53,744 nt of DNA from a virus: the IMG/VR virus record IMGVR_UViG_3300009507_000024, positions 1 to 53,744 of that record; one strand, 5' to 3'. A program made the translations under genes and the position numbers. Shown one piece after another: positions 39,301-49,400 of this stretch; position 1 is the first letter of the stretch; every line of letters starts with the position of its first letter. The notes beneath the pieces were generated by a model. The model was not told the origin of the DNA, searched no databases, and saw only the letters and a program-made list of their open reading frames with translations.

Positions 39301-41781
39301 GCCGCCGCCTTCAGATAAGTATCCAATTTGTGCATAGTATGTAAAGACAGACACAAGTTCTGCTCTTGCTCCGTTAGTTACCCATGCACCGATTCCGTCA
39401 CTGATAACTTGTGTAAAGTCGTTTGATACAAATGATTTATTTCCGCCATTATGTAGAGCACCGTCAATTTTTTGTCCGATTGCTCTATTTCCCAAAGTAG
39501 TAACACCCTGAATATAAGGTGATCTATTTACAATCCATGTACTAGTATCAGCAGGTCCCCAACCTGGATCTAAAGCACAATATGCGCCGCCGGTTGGTCT
39601 TTGGAATAATTCAAATACACCTGGAGGATTTAAGCGACCGTTCATTCCATCAACTGTACATTGTCTTAAACCGCAAGTATCTCTGAGTAAGAACATATCT
39701 TGATCTAATTTACTTCCTACACGCTTACTATAATAAACATTAGCAATTCTTAAACTTCTTGCATTTCCTGGATATTTAATATCATAAACTAATGCACGTA
39801 ACCACTTTTTCATTTGGCGTCTAACTTTACTTTCGTTGCTGCTTATATTAATACTCAGTTGATATAAAGTTAAATCTTCTGCAAGGAAGTTAATATTAGC
39901 TTCTATAATTTTATAAGCATTAATTAATGAAGTTGTGGTTGTAGCATCGTTAGACCCTGTTATAATTGCATCGTCATCCGCTAAATCTAATCTAAAATTG
40001 ATATAGTCTTTGACATCGTCAATCGGTTTAACACAAGTTACTACTGCTTCTACACTAGATTCTGGCAACGACACATCTTGTATAAATGTATTTGCCGGAT
40101 AACTTTCTATTGGATTATTTTCGATTAGATTAGGAATTACAGCACGTAATCTACTTAAAGATTCTGAAGTAAATGCCCAATCGTTTGCATAATCCGGATC
40201 TGGGTCACTTGCTGTAATGGTAGTAGATCTTAGTTCGTCTCCCATTATAACACACCCTGCCGGAACAGTTATAGGAAGATGTTCTTCATAACGACCTGTA
40301 CTAATTTTAACTTTTAACGGAGTAAGTGGATCATAATTATAAAATGCATATTCTGTAGCAGCTTCTATTGTTCTAAACGGCTTTTCGGGATCTAATCCGT
40401 AGCCGTCTTCATCAACACCGTGCTGTGCAACATATATAACATCACTATCTTGTACAAAATTTCTATAATATAAATCGTATTCAGCACTTACTGAAAGTAG
40501 TTGTCCTTCTTCTCCGATAGGAATACTAGTTAATCCTAATGACGATCCGTCTCCGATATTAGTTCTATTTAGACCGTAAGTTAATAGATCGCCTCGTGTT
40601 TCCATACCAGCTGGAATACCTGCTTGAATAAAGACTTCCCAAAAATCATATCCACTTCCGTTATCACCTGGAAAGTTGTTAAATGCACTCGTGTGCTGCT
40701 CAACACATCTCCATGCAGTACCTGCATGATACACTATGTCATTTGGATAAAATTGTATATTAATATCCCATGTATTTTCCCATTTTACACCCGGCTTTAG
40801 TAATTCCCATTTTGAAAGATCTAAGAAATCTGTAGTACTGCCGTCGCCTTCATCAACTTCACCAACAGCAACATATAGATCACCGCCACGTTGAATAATA
40901 TCTCCTGGACGATAGTTTTGAGCTACGTCATAATTTCCTAAAAAGTTATATGCTTCTGTAAATAATTTCCAGTCACCGGTTCGTTCATCTGGTTCAGTAG
41001 CAATATTATTTGTTACAGAATAATAAACATTACCTCTGAATAGTGCAGTATCACCTACATTATAGTATGTTTCTTCATTCCAAAGACCTTCAAATTGAAA
41101 ACCTGGTATAAACAATTCAAATTTTGCAGCGTCATCGCCTGAAGGTTCGTCGCTAGACGTATGTGTTTCTTTAACTTTAAATACAGTTCCGCCGTATCTT
41201 ACTAGGTCATTTTTTCTATATATTGTTGATTGTTGCCATGCACCGCGGTACTCAACGCCTTCATGAAAGATATTCCACTTATTGCTGTCGTCTTCTAGTA
41301 TTGTTGAAGATGTATGAGGTGTTACACAAATATAAACAATACCATTATATTTTACAAGTGCGCCGGCGCCGTATCCTGTATTCTGTGCCCATGCTTTTTT
41401 ATATTCAATATGAGGACCAAAAGATGTCCAGTTAGCAATATCATCTCCAAATGTAGTACTTGAATGATCTGTTGCACATGTATAAAGACTACCATCATAA
41501 AATATAATATCGCCTAGATCATAAGCAACACCAGTTTCCCATGTTCCTCTAAATGAACGAGAACTTGTCATAACTCTCCATCTAGGCTGTGGTTGCGGGG
41601 GATTTGATTCTGGTAATATTGCATTTAGATCTGTTCTAAATATTGCATCTGCTGTGTGTCCAATTAAACATACATATGTCTTACCTTTAACTCGTACAAC
41701 ATCGTCTCGATTATAGACTCTAGCAGTAGTCCATTCACCGCGCCATGTATATTTAAAACGATCTAACTTAAATTCTGCCAT
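36304..41781 (-). CDS. giant modular tail-fibre/spike protein (1825 aa), paralogue of the 2433-aa protein
   Basis: It starts MAEFKLDRFKYTWRGEWTTA, close to the start of the 2433-residue protein, and also has seven CBM5/12-like repeats over residues 1-390. A bridge (RGDLLTYGLNRTNIGDGSS) leads to a beta-helix beginning VIYVAQHGVDEDG at about 448. The spike core at about 750-860 shares SNDFTQVISDGIGAW with the 2433-residue protein. Six Asp-box-like motifs (STDGQNW 1168, SSDGEEW 1209, SIDGVTW 1249 and others) mark a propeller at about 1153-1445. The C-terminus has the shared GGRVFYASTDQDGNFRAG chip. It lacks the fourfold helical insertions of its larger paralogue. The role is host-surface binding by analogy. 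It is co-transcribed from the 46430 promoter through 42582-46325 and two small genes. Confidence 0.8.
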   Translation of the reverse strand: MAEFKLDRFKYTWRGEWTTARVYNRDDVVRVKGKTYVCLIGHTADAIFRTDLNAILPESNPPQPQPRWRVMTSSRSFRGTWETGVAYDLGDIIFYDGSLYTCATDHSSTTFGDDIANWTSFGPHIEYKKAWAQNTGYGAGALVKYNGIVYICVTPHTSSTILEDDSNKWNIFHEGVEYRGAWQQSTIYRKNDLVRYGGTVFKVKETHTSSDEPSGDDAAKFELFIPGFQFEGLWNEETYYNVGDTALFRGNVYYSVTNNIATEPDERTGDWKLFTEAYNFLGNYDVAQNYRPGDIIQRGGDLYVAVGEVDEGDGSTTDFLDLSKWELLKPGVKWENTWDINIQFYPNDIVYHAGTAWRCVEQHTSAFNNFPGDNGSGYDFWEVFIQAGIPAGMETRGDLLTYGLNRTNIGDGSSLGLTSIPIGEEGQLLSVSAEYDLYYRNFVQDSDVIYVAQHGVDEDGYGLDPEKPFRTIEAATEYAFYNYDPLTPLKVKISTGRYEEHLPITVPAGCVIMGDELRSTTITASDPDPDYANDWAFTSESLSRLRAVIPNLIENNPIESYPANTFIQDVSLPESSVEAVVTCVKPIDDVKDYINFRLDLADDDAIITGSNDATTTTSLINAYKIIEANINFLAEDLTLYQLSINISSNESKVRRQMKKWLRALVYDIKYPGNARSLRIANVYYSKRVGSKLDQDMFLLRDTCGLRQCTVDGMNGRLNPPGVFELFQRPTGGAYCALDPGWGPADTSTWIVNRSPYIQGVTTLGNRAIGQKIDGALHNGGNKSFVSNDFTQVISDGIGAWVTNGARAELVSVFTYYAQIGYLSEGGGVIRATNGNCSYGSFGAISTGIDPDEIPRTAIVDNTQNEALVRSAFAGEFQDEIFLFEYTHCGQEYTQASGGVIGSGANARIAYEEFFDGSIFQSRLLNEGSGNSGGSGYAQVGNNAQSGNTTIIRIANSDTAGSEAVYKDMRIIITSGDGTGQYGIINSFNPISKEITVVKESDGSPGWDHIVPGTDIVASLSTNTVYRIEPRITVSDPGFTPVVYDLPNARPWKDVTHGDTSATYEDVEGTEGTGAVDESVTRTAATFDVERVGSEYNVTVVTGGAGYKVNDRITILGTELGGAAPANNLTIVVTATTDDSTNAVTGFVTEGVGLSGKFVGIAEPNFIGYSTDGQNWEETFLVSVADWFKVVNGNGIFVVIANQHDEVAISSDGEEWTIVSLPANESWSDITFGNGYFVMIAENSNTVLRSIDGVTWASSSVPDDTVGDSAASQWQAVTYGAGKFVAISSGDRAVATSNANGSSWTRIDNALPDLDYDFISLTFGKNRFIGFDKDGLTVQSLDNGATWAEGREMPSQDGSTSMVWNSVKYENGLWFGVCNTGGKDMGDDPTPPTGFTTYCATSSDGWYWEDREFEFEQDYVALTHATVNNRPRWYVLADLRQTGGVTVVTTGARAKLRAVVTGSQISEMKIWDPGSGYVAGINDPILEIIDNTFTSAVLYKLRLGNGVIGQPTFLNRGIGYRTSSTRVEITGDGFADIIPEGSFVTLKGVSVLPGPGAQFRFASIGDPETEDPDDKLIFTVSTIDDLGDDGTNGGTRLVKFRITPSLEIEYGLETGTTVEIRENYSQCRITGHDFLDIGTGNFEDTNYPQIYASGNFFTASPENEVRELNGGRVFYASTDQDGNFRAGELFSVEQATGIVTISAEFFELDGLSELALGGVRLGGSGTVVREFSTDINFTEDSNNVVPTQRAIATFFNNRLSQGGSEIATNNLQAGVVLVGTETNRIDIAGDGVLELPRRMNFEGNEPETMGISGSMLAYDFFFRNAE
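40610..41781 (-). repeat. seven CBM5/12-like repeats at the N-terminus of the 1825-residue fibre
   Basis: The first repeat is close to that of the 2433-residue protein (MAEFKLDRFKYTW versus MAEFKLGRIRFVW). The sixth lacks the usual Trp. Order and number parallel those of the larger paralogue. Confidence 0.7.
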
Positions 41782-41796
41782 TATTTGCTCCTAGAC

Positions 41797-42231
41797 TTAA
41801 TAGTCACTTCCACCTTCATTTTGTTTTATAACTTGATTTTCTACCACTTCACCGTATCCTGGAGAACTAATACCTTCCGGAAAATCATAACCTTCTGACA
41901 CTCTTAATGTAAATTCACCTGATTCAGGATCAATAAAGTATGTAATACTTCTACCTTCCCATTTAATTTGAGGATATCTTAAATTGCCATAAACAATATT
42001 ATGATCTTCATCAATACCGTCTAAGAAATCAATACCTTCTTCAAAATCTGGAAAGTTATCTTCAGCTTCACCGATGTCGTTAATAACAACTGGATTATCT
42101 TGCCCTGCTGCTAATTGATCAGATCTAATAAGGTACAACTCGCCGTCAATATTTCTACGCAAGCCGACAAAATATCTTTTAATAATACCTGCTAAAACGT
42201 CTTGTGGTGTATTACCTACATAATGTGTCAT
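41797..42231 (-). CDS. small virion structural protein (marine T4-like family)
   Basis: This 144-residue protein starts MTHYVGNTPQDVLAGIIKRY. A middle DQLAAGQDNPVVINDIGEAE leads to a C-terminal half with GRSITYFIDPESGEFTLRVS. I recognise the general pattern from marine T4-like phages, where it is called structural. No catalytic features are seen. It lies between the 109-residue protein (10-base gap) and the 1825-residue fibre (15-base gap), so it is probably a fibre-associated or hub component. That is inference. Confidence 0.65.
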   Translation of the reverse strand: MTHYVGNTPQDVLAGIIKRYFVGLRRNIDGELYLIRSDQLAAGQDNPVVINDIGEAEDNFPDFEEGIDFLDGIDEDHNIVYGNLRYPQIKWEGRSITYFIDPESGEFTLRVSEGYDFPEGISSPGYGEVVENQVIKQNEGGSDY

Positions 42232-42241
42232 TGTTTGTTCC

Positions 42242-42571
42242 TTATGTTATCTCAACGTAACTTATAATTACATCGACAGAATCAGTCAAATTTGAACTTA
42301 CAAGCAATTTATTTTCAGGCGCAATAATTAATTTTTCACCTTGCTGTACTGCTCGCAAACTTGTATTAGCAGGAAGTAGTGTATCTTTTAAATAAAATCC
42401 TGTAACACTTGTATTGTCTTCTATTAGTATATTTACATAAACAAAGTCTGTAGTGAGATTAGTAAGGCTAAGGCCAATTACTGTAAATCTATTTGTAGTG
42501 TCAGTTGATACAATTTCAACCGGAGTTCTTCCTACATTCTTAATAACTTTGTTTCTAAAAAACGTTGCCAT
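42242..42571 (-). CDS. small beta-rich virion protein
   Basis: The 109-residue protein is beta-rich throughout, with GLSLTNLTTDFVYVNILIED and the end DVIISYVEIT. The same C-terminal VSYLEIT-type ending occurs in the 123-residue protein at 51265-51636, and layout and length agree, so the two appear paralogous. It is separated by only 10 bases from each neighbour in the fibre operon. It might form a small fibre-attachment or decoration subunit; no direct evidence beyond position. Confidence 0.65.
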   Translation of the reverse strand: MATFFRNKVIKNVGRTPVEIVSTDTTNRFTVIGLSLTNLTTDFVYVNILIEDNTSVTGFYLKDTLLPANTSLRAVQQGEKLIIAPENKLLVSSNLTDSVDVIISYVEIT

Positions 42572-42581
42572 TTATCTTTCC

Positions 42582-45500
42582 TTAACCTATAATTAACGCT
42601 GTAACAATTGCAATTTCTTCTGCATCAACTCTTGTAATTGAACCAGTTGCACCTGCAACTGAACCCCATTGTGCTCCGTCATATGCTTCAACGCGACCGT
42701 CTGCTGTGTTAAATCTTAACATTCCGACTTCTGTAAATGCCGGGTCTGGTCTGTTTAAACTTGTTCCTACAGGAAGTACAAATCCGTTTGATCCAGCAAT
42801 TTTTACATAACCGTTATTAGTATTTACAAAAGTTGTAACACTGTCTGCTACAGTATTTGTAATAGTATTTTCTCTAAATCCAAAGTTTTCAAGTAATACA
42901 CTACCTGTACCTTGTGCTTCAAATATTAAATCAGTATCAGTGTTTATAGTTTGAATGACATTAGTGTCAATTTCAATATCATCAACAGTAACTCTTATTA
43001 CATCAAATTTTGTATCATCTAATGTTGCAACAGTTGTTCCGGCAACGTCAAATCTAATAACATCGTCATTTGCGCCTTGTGTTAATTCAGCTGTTATTTT
43101 AGTATCACCGTCCAAGTCTTGGACACCGTGTAACTGAATCCAGTCACTTCCGTCATAACCTTCAAATCTTGTTAAAGTTGAATTATATCTTACAATACCT
43201 GCTTCTTCAGTAGGGCGTTCTAATGTAGTACCTACCGGTAATCTAATAGCACCTGTACTATCAACTTTAAAAAACTCACTGCCCGGTGCAACAACCATAT
43301 CTGTATCAGTTGATGATATTGTGAAATTGTCAATATTAAGATTGTCAATTACAATATACCCTGCACCATTTGCTCTTAATTCTAAGTTTGCATTCGAAGT
43401 AGTTGTTTGTATGTAGTTATCAGTTATTAATATATCATCGATATATGCACTTTCAACCCATAAATTATTCCATAGTCTATTAGATAGACCTAAATTAAAT
43501 TCACTGTTTATTGATGGTTTTATATCTGATGCAATTCCTGCAACAAACTCAATACTATCTGTAATTTCATCACCGATTGTAATGTTTCCGCCGATAGTTA
43601 CATTACCTGTAACATCCAAGTTACCGTCAATATTAACATTATTATTAAGATTAATTTGGTCGCTAGCTGCGGTAAAATTAACATCGCCTGATAAACTTTC
43701 AATAGTGTTTCCGCTAATGCGTAAATTGCCTGTATCAATTCTATCTGATTCAACTACAGTTGTATTAACACCATCTGTAAATGTTAATCCTGTGTCAGTA
43801 TCAACATTAAAATTTGCTGCTGTAAATGTAACTTGTCCAGTTTCTTGATTTATATAAAATAAATCGCCAACTCTGAAGTCACCTCTGTGATCAACTGAGT
43901 TATATCTAACTCTGGCATTGTTTAATTCTACAACTTCGTTTTCTTGTATAACTGTTGTTGCATCATTAGTAACTTCTTTACCATTACCGATATATGCTAG
44001 GTTCTGTCCAATAGCATAAACAATAACACCTGGGCCATTGCCCCAAATACCATAGTTACCATATACACTAGCACTACCAATCATACGCACTTCTGCGCCA
44101 AAGTCTGTGTAGTCTGCTAGATCAATTTTAGTAGCAGTTGCTCCGCCGCTGAATCTAATATCTTGTTCATATACTACTTCGTCTTCAATAACGTTTGAAC
44201 TATCATCACCGTTCATTCTTAGTAGTAGGACAGTTTCAGGTGTAGCATAAAGTTGTGTAATAGGAACACTAAAGTTTGTTGTGTATTGTGCAGTACCTTT
44301 GATAACTCTTACATCATCAATGTTACCTTCTAGTACATTGTTACCTGCATAATCACCGCCTATTGTAAGTGGTTTTGCAAGTCCGTAGTTAGTTGAGTCT
44401 GCCCAAGTACCTACACTAGTACCGTTTAAGTATAGTGTTGTAGTTGCACCGTCTCTTGCTAGTGCAACGTGTGCCCAAGTTTCTGCTGTAATTGCAGTGC
44501 CCGATGTAATAACTGTTGAGCCATTTACATATAGTTCAGGCTGATTACTTGCATTAATTTGAAGTAGTGCTGCTGTGTCAGGTTCTGTTGCAGCTCTAAA
44601 ATCAAATATTGTTCCTACACCTGTTGAGTCAGGTCCAATATAAACCCATGCTTCTACAGTAAAGTCACCTGTACTAAATCCAAAATCATTTTGCGGTGCA
44701 ACTCTTGCATAATCACCAGTAGCATATAATGCTAAACTAGATGTACCAAACTTTTTACGTCCGTTATCTAAACTTGCATTACCAAATGCAGTTACCACTT
44801 TACCTGTTCTAGATTCAGCAGTTTCAAAACCTATTTGTTTTCCAGTTACATATATTTTTCCTGTAGCATCAATATTATCAATAGTACCGCTAGCTATTAA
44901 AGTAACTCCGTCGGTATCGTAGTAACTTATAATTTCACCGGCAACAAAAGTACCTGTGATGTCACTTACTCTAAGTGCAGTAGTACCTTGACCAGATTTA
45001 CCTGCGGTGCCGTCTATGCAATATACACCTCTATTTGCAAAATATGTGAAGCAATTTAACCATTCAATTCTAACACCGTTAGTGAATGTAACTGAATCAA
45101 CGCCTGGAGTAATAAATGTAACAGCATGAAACAAGCAAGCTGCTTCTCTTGAACTAGGATCAACTACACTACCGTCTAGATATGCACCTTTGCCTGCATC
45201 TCCTGCATTAAACCCTCTTGGGTCACTTGCATCTAACGGATCTGCTGTACTACCTTTAGTTAATACAGTTACATTTCTAATATAAGGTGACCTACTAGTA
45301 ACAGTCATTCCAGGTGCAAATTTAAATGCATAACCAGTATCGTCGTCGCTATTATAATAAAAGTTTCCTACTGACAATTCTTCAATAGTACATTGTCCGT
45401 TTAGTAAAAATGCATCTTTATCTTGTGTTGCAACTGATGGTTGTATAAACACACTTCTAATTGCATGACCTTTTATAGTAACGCCTTCTGGAACAGTCAT

Positions 45501-46325
45501 TGGAAATGCTTCTGTATAAACACCTGGATATACATGAATAGTGTCGCCGTCACTTGCTTGAGATAATGCATATTTTAAACTAGCATACGGATCTTGTGGA
45601 TGTGTTCCTGAATGAGCATCGTCGCCATTTTCTGCAATATAAAAAATATTACCCTGACGTAGATTTAAATCAATCTGATCTACTATAATTGCACTTGTAT
45701 CAATTGCATTTGCAAAAAGTGTATCTGTATAGATATCTGCCCAAGCTTTGCCGCCTGTATCAGGATCACTACCTAATGTATAAGCATTATTTGTATCAGG
45801 AATAATGTTACTTGCTAGTTCGGACTGAAATTCAATAAAATCAGTGTCTTCGTCACCAATTGTAATTGTTCCGTCAGCAGTAATATTACCAGTTACATAT
45901 ACATCACCAGTTACATTCATATCAGAGTGTATTTCTACTCTGCCTGTTCCATTTGGAGAAAGTTCGATATTAGCATTAGAATCATTACTACTAATTCTAT
46001 TACCTTCGATGTCAATTGAATCAATTCTTAATTTGTTTTGATAAACAACATTATCCATTGTTCCTAGTGCTAAAATACTAGATTCACTTCTAATAGTATT
46101 TCCACTAATTACAACATCGCCTATTTGAGCAATATTAGTTACTTCTAAATTAGGCGCTCTAGTTGTTCCGTTAATGTCTAAGTCGTACTGAGGATTTACA
46201 GTATTAATACCGATACGCTGGTTATTAACATCTAAGTACAGAAGATCCGTCTCAAAAGCTAGATCTACTCCTTCACGAAGTAGGTTTTGCTTTAAGAGCG
46301 GACCTGATATGCGACCAACAGCCAT
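42582..46325 (-). CDS. beta-helix fibre protein (1247 aa) with inserted LamG-type domain
   Basis: The N-terminus (about 1-225) is a fibre shaft (RIGINTVNPQYDLDINGTTR, then GNITADGTITIGDEDTDFIE). At about 227 a beta-helix starts with NIFYIAENGDDAHSGTHPQD and continues through SPYIRNVTVLTKG. Between RGVYC (436) and DFGAEVRMIGSASVYGN (about 742) it carries about 300 extra residues that the 1299-residue paralogue lacks. Part of these (about 515-712) is a LamG/concanavalin-type jellyroll: FTVEAWVYIGPDSTGVG, ETWAHVALARDG and GNIDDVRVIKGTAQY. The C-terminal half repeats the shaft motif and ends with GMLRFNTADGRVEAYDGAQW. It is probably a long fibre binding glycans through LamG. A late promoter (46430-46437) drives it. 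Confidence 0.8.
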   Translation of the reverse strand: MAVGRISGPLLKQNLLREGVDLAFETDLLYLDVNNQRIGINTVNPQYDLDINGTTRAPNLEVTNIAQIGDVVISGNTIRSESSILALGTMDNVVYQNKLRIDSIDIEGNRISSNDSNANIELSPNGTGRVEIHSDMNVTGDVYVTGNITADGTITIGDEDTDFIEFQSELASNIIPDTNNAYTLGSDPDTGGKAWADIYTDTLFANAIDTSAIIVDQIDLNLRQGNIFYIAENGDDAHSGTHPQDPYASLKYALSQASDGDTIHVYPGVYTEAFPMTVPEGVTIKGHAIRSVFIQPSVATQDKDAFLLNGQCTIEELSVGNFYYNSDDDTGYAFKFAPGMTVTSRSPYIRNVTVLTKGSTADPLDASDPRGFNAGDAGKGAYLDGSVVDPSSREAACLFHAVTFITPGVDSVTFTNGVRIEWLNCFTYFANRGVYCIDGTAGKSGQGTTALRVSDITGTFVAGEIISYYDTDGVTLIASGTIDNIDATGKIYVTGKQIGFETAESRTGKVVTAFGNASLDNGRKKFGTSSLALYATGDYARVAPQNDFGFSTGDFTVEAWVYIGPDSTGVGTIFDFRAATEPDTAALLQINASNQPELYVNGSTVITSGTAITAETWAHVALARDGATTTLYLNGTSVGTWADSTNYGLAKPLTIGGDYAGNNVLEGNIDDVRVIKGTAQYTTNFSVPITQLYATPETVLLLRMNGDDSSNVIEDEVVYEQDIRFSGGATATKIDLADYTDFGAEVRMIGSASVYGNYGIWGNGPGVIVYAIGQNLAYIGNGKEVTNDATTVIQENEVVELNNARVRYNSVDHRGDFRVGDLFYINQETGQVTFTAANFNVDTDTGLTFTDGVNTTVVESDRIDTGNLRISGNTIESLSGDVNFTAASDQINLNNNVNIDGNLDVTGNVTIGGNITIGDEITDSIEFVAGIASDIKPSINSEFNLGLSNRLWNNLWVESAYIDDILITDNYIQTTTSNANLELRANGAGYIVIDNLNIDNFTISSTDTDMVVAPGSEFFKVDSTGAIRLPVGTTLERPTEEAGIVRYNSTLTRFEGYDGSDWIQLHGVQDLDGDTKITAELTQGANDDVIRFDVAGTTVATLDDTKFDVIRVTVDDIEIDTNVIQTINTDTDLIFEAQGTGSVLLENFGFRENTITNTVADSVTTFVNTNNGYVKIAGSNGFVLPVGTSLNRPDPAFTEVGMLRFNTADGRVEAYDGAQWGSVAGATGSITRVDAEEIAIVTALIIG
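44102..45005 (-). other. LamG-containing insertion within the 1247-residue fibre
   Basis: This part encodes roughly residues 441-741, absent from the 1299-residue paralogue at the matching place. The jellyroll itself is near residues 515-712 (about 44192-44783). It includes FTVEAWVYIG, LYLNGTSVGTW and IDDVRVIKG. Confidence 0.7.
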
Positions 46326-46429
46326 CTCTTCTCCTCAACACGGGGATCCCGTCCCTCCAGCCACTTTACATTGCGGGCTGTGCCACAGTTTGTCCTGAAC
46401 AACAATCGGTCTCTGCTGCACATTAATAG
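46326..46429 (-). promoter_or_regulatory. long, GC-rich 5' leader of the 1247-residue fibre gene
   Basis: About 100 bases between late promoter and start, clearly more GC-rich than its surroundings. It includes the inverted repeat CTGTGGCACAG (46397 region), the palindrome GGGATCCC (46344 region) and a GAGGAG ribosome binding site next to the ATG. No reading frame is apparent. It may fold and control translation. Confidence 0.45.
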
Positions 46430-46437
46430 TATTTATC
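46430..46437 (-). promoter_or_regulatory. T4-type late promoter octamer
   Basis: GATAAATA on the minus strand. The leader to the 1247-residue fibre start is unusually long, about 95-100 bases. Confidence 0.75.
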
Positions 46438-46448
46438 AATTTAAATGA

Positions 46449-49400
46449 TTATCCAAGTACAAGACTATATAATCCAACCAATTCTTGCATAAATTCTTCA
46501 GTTACTGGATCTTCTATGATTCCGGTTGCAGGTATCCAAATTGTTCCATTCCATACTTCGCATTGTGCAGTAACAGGATCAAATCTAAACGTACCTAAAG
46601 GAGCAGGCGACTCGGTATCTCTCACAATTGTAAATTGTAAATCTGCTATTGCAAATGAGTTTTCTCCTAGCCTGCCGCCGTTCGGCTGCGCAATTCTAAA
46701 TTTAAGATTATTAAAATCAACTAATGTACTATCTACAAATTCAAAATTAATTTCAAACTCTGTCCATATACCGTAGGATGCAAATTCATTTGCATCAACA
46801 ATAGTTGCTATTGTTGTCATACCTGTATCATTTGTTCCATCATCAGAGTATTGTAGTAGAATGTCTTGTCCAGAATATAATCCAGAACCATTAGTGTCAC
46901 TTCCTAATATAACTTTACCTCTTAATCTTGCTCTCGAAAAATCAGGTTCAAATTGTGTTTCAGTTACAATATATCTATCTTTGTCGGATAAGTTTGTGCT
47001 GTCTTGATCAAAAATATAATAATAATTATTTGTAGTAACATTGTATTGATCAAATTTATTATTAATAGTAATATATCTATAACTTATTTCAATTTCCCAA
47101 TTGTTTGTCATACCAGCGGGTGCTGTAGTAATACTTGTTGGTACATCTATGCTAATGTTTATGCCGTAGCTGCCGCCACTTTGTATTACTTGTGTTTCAA
47201 AACTTGTTTTTGTAGATCCTGTATGAACATATAATCTGTCAGATAGAGGTACAGCATTAAATACTAAAGAATTAGTATATGTACTTGTACTACCTGAGTC
47301 TTCAAATTCACCTATTCGAGATGTATATGTAGTTGCACCTGGTTCAGGAAAAATAATATCAACAAATTGAGCATCTGTATCAAAATCACCTCTAAATCTT
47401 ATACCTGTAATCTCTACTTCATAAATGTTTGTTATATCAGATATATCAAAATCTAAGAAATAGTTTTGGACGCCTGTTGAAGTTGATCCAAACACTTTAG
47501 TTCCTGTTGTTGTGAATTCTCCGTCACCTGTCGGAGACACAATTGCTTGATCTATTCTACTTGCATTATCTGTCAAGAATAAATTAGAGCCGCTTACATC
47601 TGTACCTATACTTAAAGAATTTATATTTTCAGTAATAACATTACCTGTTGTACCTAGAATAGCACCGTATGTGCCATCAATTTTAACATATCCGCGGCCA
47701 GTAGATTCAATCGTTAGTGCAGTTTCTTCTGCAGAATTAGTCCAAGTGTTATCTCTAAAATATTCTTGACTATTAAGAGTAACTTGTCCTGTTCCTTTTC
47801 TTCTTATCCAAAGATCGGCATTTGATTCAGAACTTGTAATAAGATTATTATTAATTAAAACACTATCACTTTGTAGTCCATGTAGTGTAAAACCTTCATT
47901 ATTAATTTCTCCGACTTTTAAGTTATCAATTGTTATATCGATCGAATCGTCAGTTTTGTTTGCAATAATACTTGTTCTTCTATCACTAGAATATACTCCG
48001 CCAAAAGAAATTCGGGCATCGCCCCAACCTTCAAACAGATTATCTTGTGTTGAGAATCGCAAAGAACCCGATGTTTCAACTCTTTCAAGATTTGTACCTC
48101 TGCTAACAATTAATCCTTGTGCGCTATTAACATATAAATTACCGTCAGTCTTAAAAACAATATCACTATCTATAGTACTAATAGTATCATTTTGCCAAAG
48201 CAGCCCTTCTGTTTCAACAAATCCTGTTTGATTACTTTTAAATTCTAGATTAGCACTTGAGACTGTAGTAGTAATGACATTATCAAATATCTTAATATCA
48301 TCAAAGTTAGCTTCATCTGTATAAACATCATTCCAAACTTTAGTGCTAGAGCCTAAGCTATGAACTCTATCTACCTCAGGATAAAAATCTTGTTCTATAT
48401 CGACATTTAGATCTACAGTATCATTTGGATTATTACCAAATGTATTTAATGTACCACCAATTGTTATATTGCCTGTGATATCAACATCTTTTTCCATTAA
48501 TACATTACTATTAAAATTAGTATCTGTAGAAACTGCATCGATATTTAAATCACTTATTAAACTAAAGACACTATTTCCTGCAAATCTAATATTTCCTGTT
48601 TGAACAAAACTATCATTAAGAATAGATTGATCTTCGCCTGTTCCGATTATAATTTGAGACAATCCGTCTAGTGCAACACCTTCAGTAGCAATGCTTGTTT
48701 CACCTGTTTCTAAATCTACAAAAAAATCATTACCAACTTTAAATTTACCTAACTGGTCTGTGTTTTGCACATAAACTCTGCCGCCGTTAATTTCAACCCA
48801 TTGATTATCTTCTATTACTAAAGTAGCATCATTAGTAGTATCGTTTCCAGTGCCAATATATGCAAAATTATGATTAATAAGATACATAACACAATTTGCA
48901 CCATCAGCTTCTGCACCTATGTTACCATAAACACTAGCAGATCCAATACTACGAATTTCAGCACCATAATTAAGTGTAGATCCGTCTGTACTTAAATGAC
49001 CTGTAGATCCTTGTTTTGCATATAACCCTCTATTTGCAAAATATGTAAATGAATTTAACCATTCTACTCTTACACCATTAGTCATTGTAATTGCATCAAC
49101 ACCGGGTGTTAAAAATGTTGCAGCATGGAAAAGCAAACTAGCATTCCTACTATTAGGATCAACAGCGGCGCCGTCAATGAGAGCACCTTTACCAGCATCG
49201 CCCGAAGCATACCCTCTAGGATCATCGTCGGTAATTGTTGTTCCTTTTGTAATTACTGTTACGTTTTGTATATACGGTGATCTTGTAGATATAATTGCAT
49301 TTGGAGCAAAACGAAATGCGTACCCTGTGTCGTTTATACTATCATAATAAAAATCGGCAATAGTAATATTTTCAATAGTTGTTTCACCATTCATTAAGAA

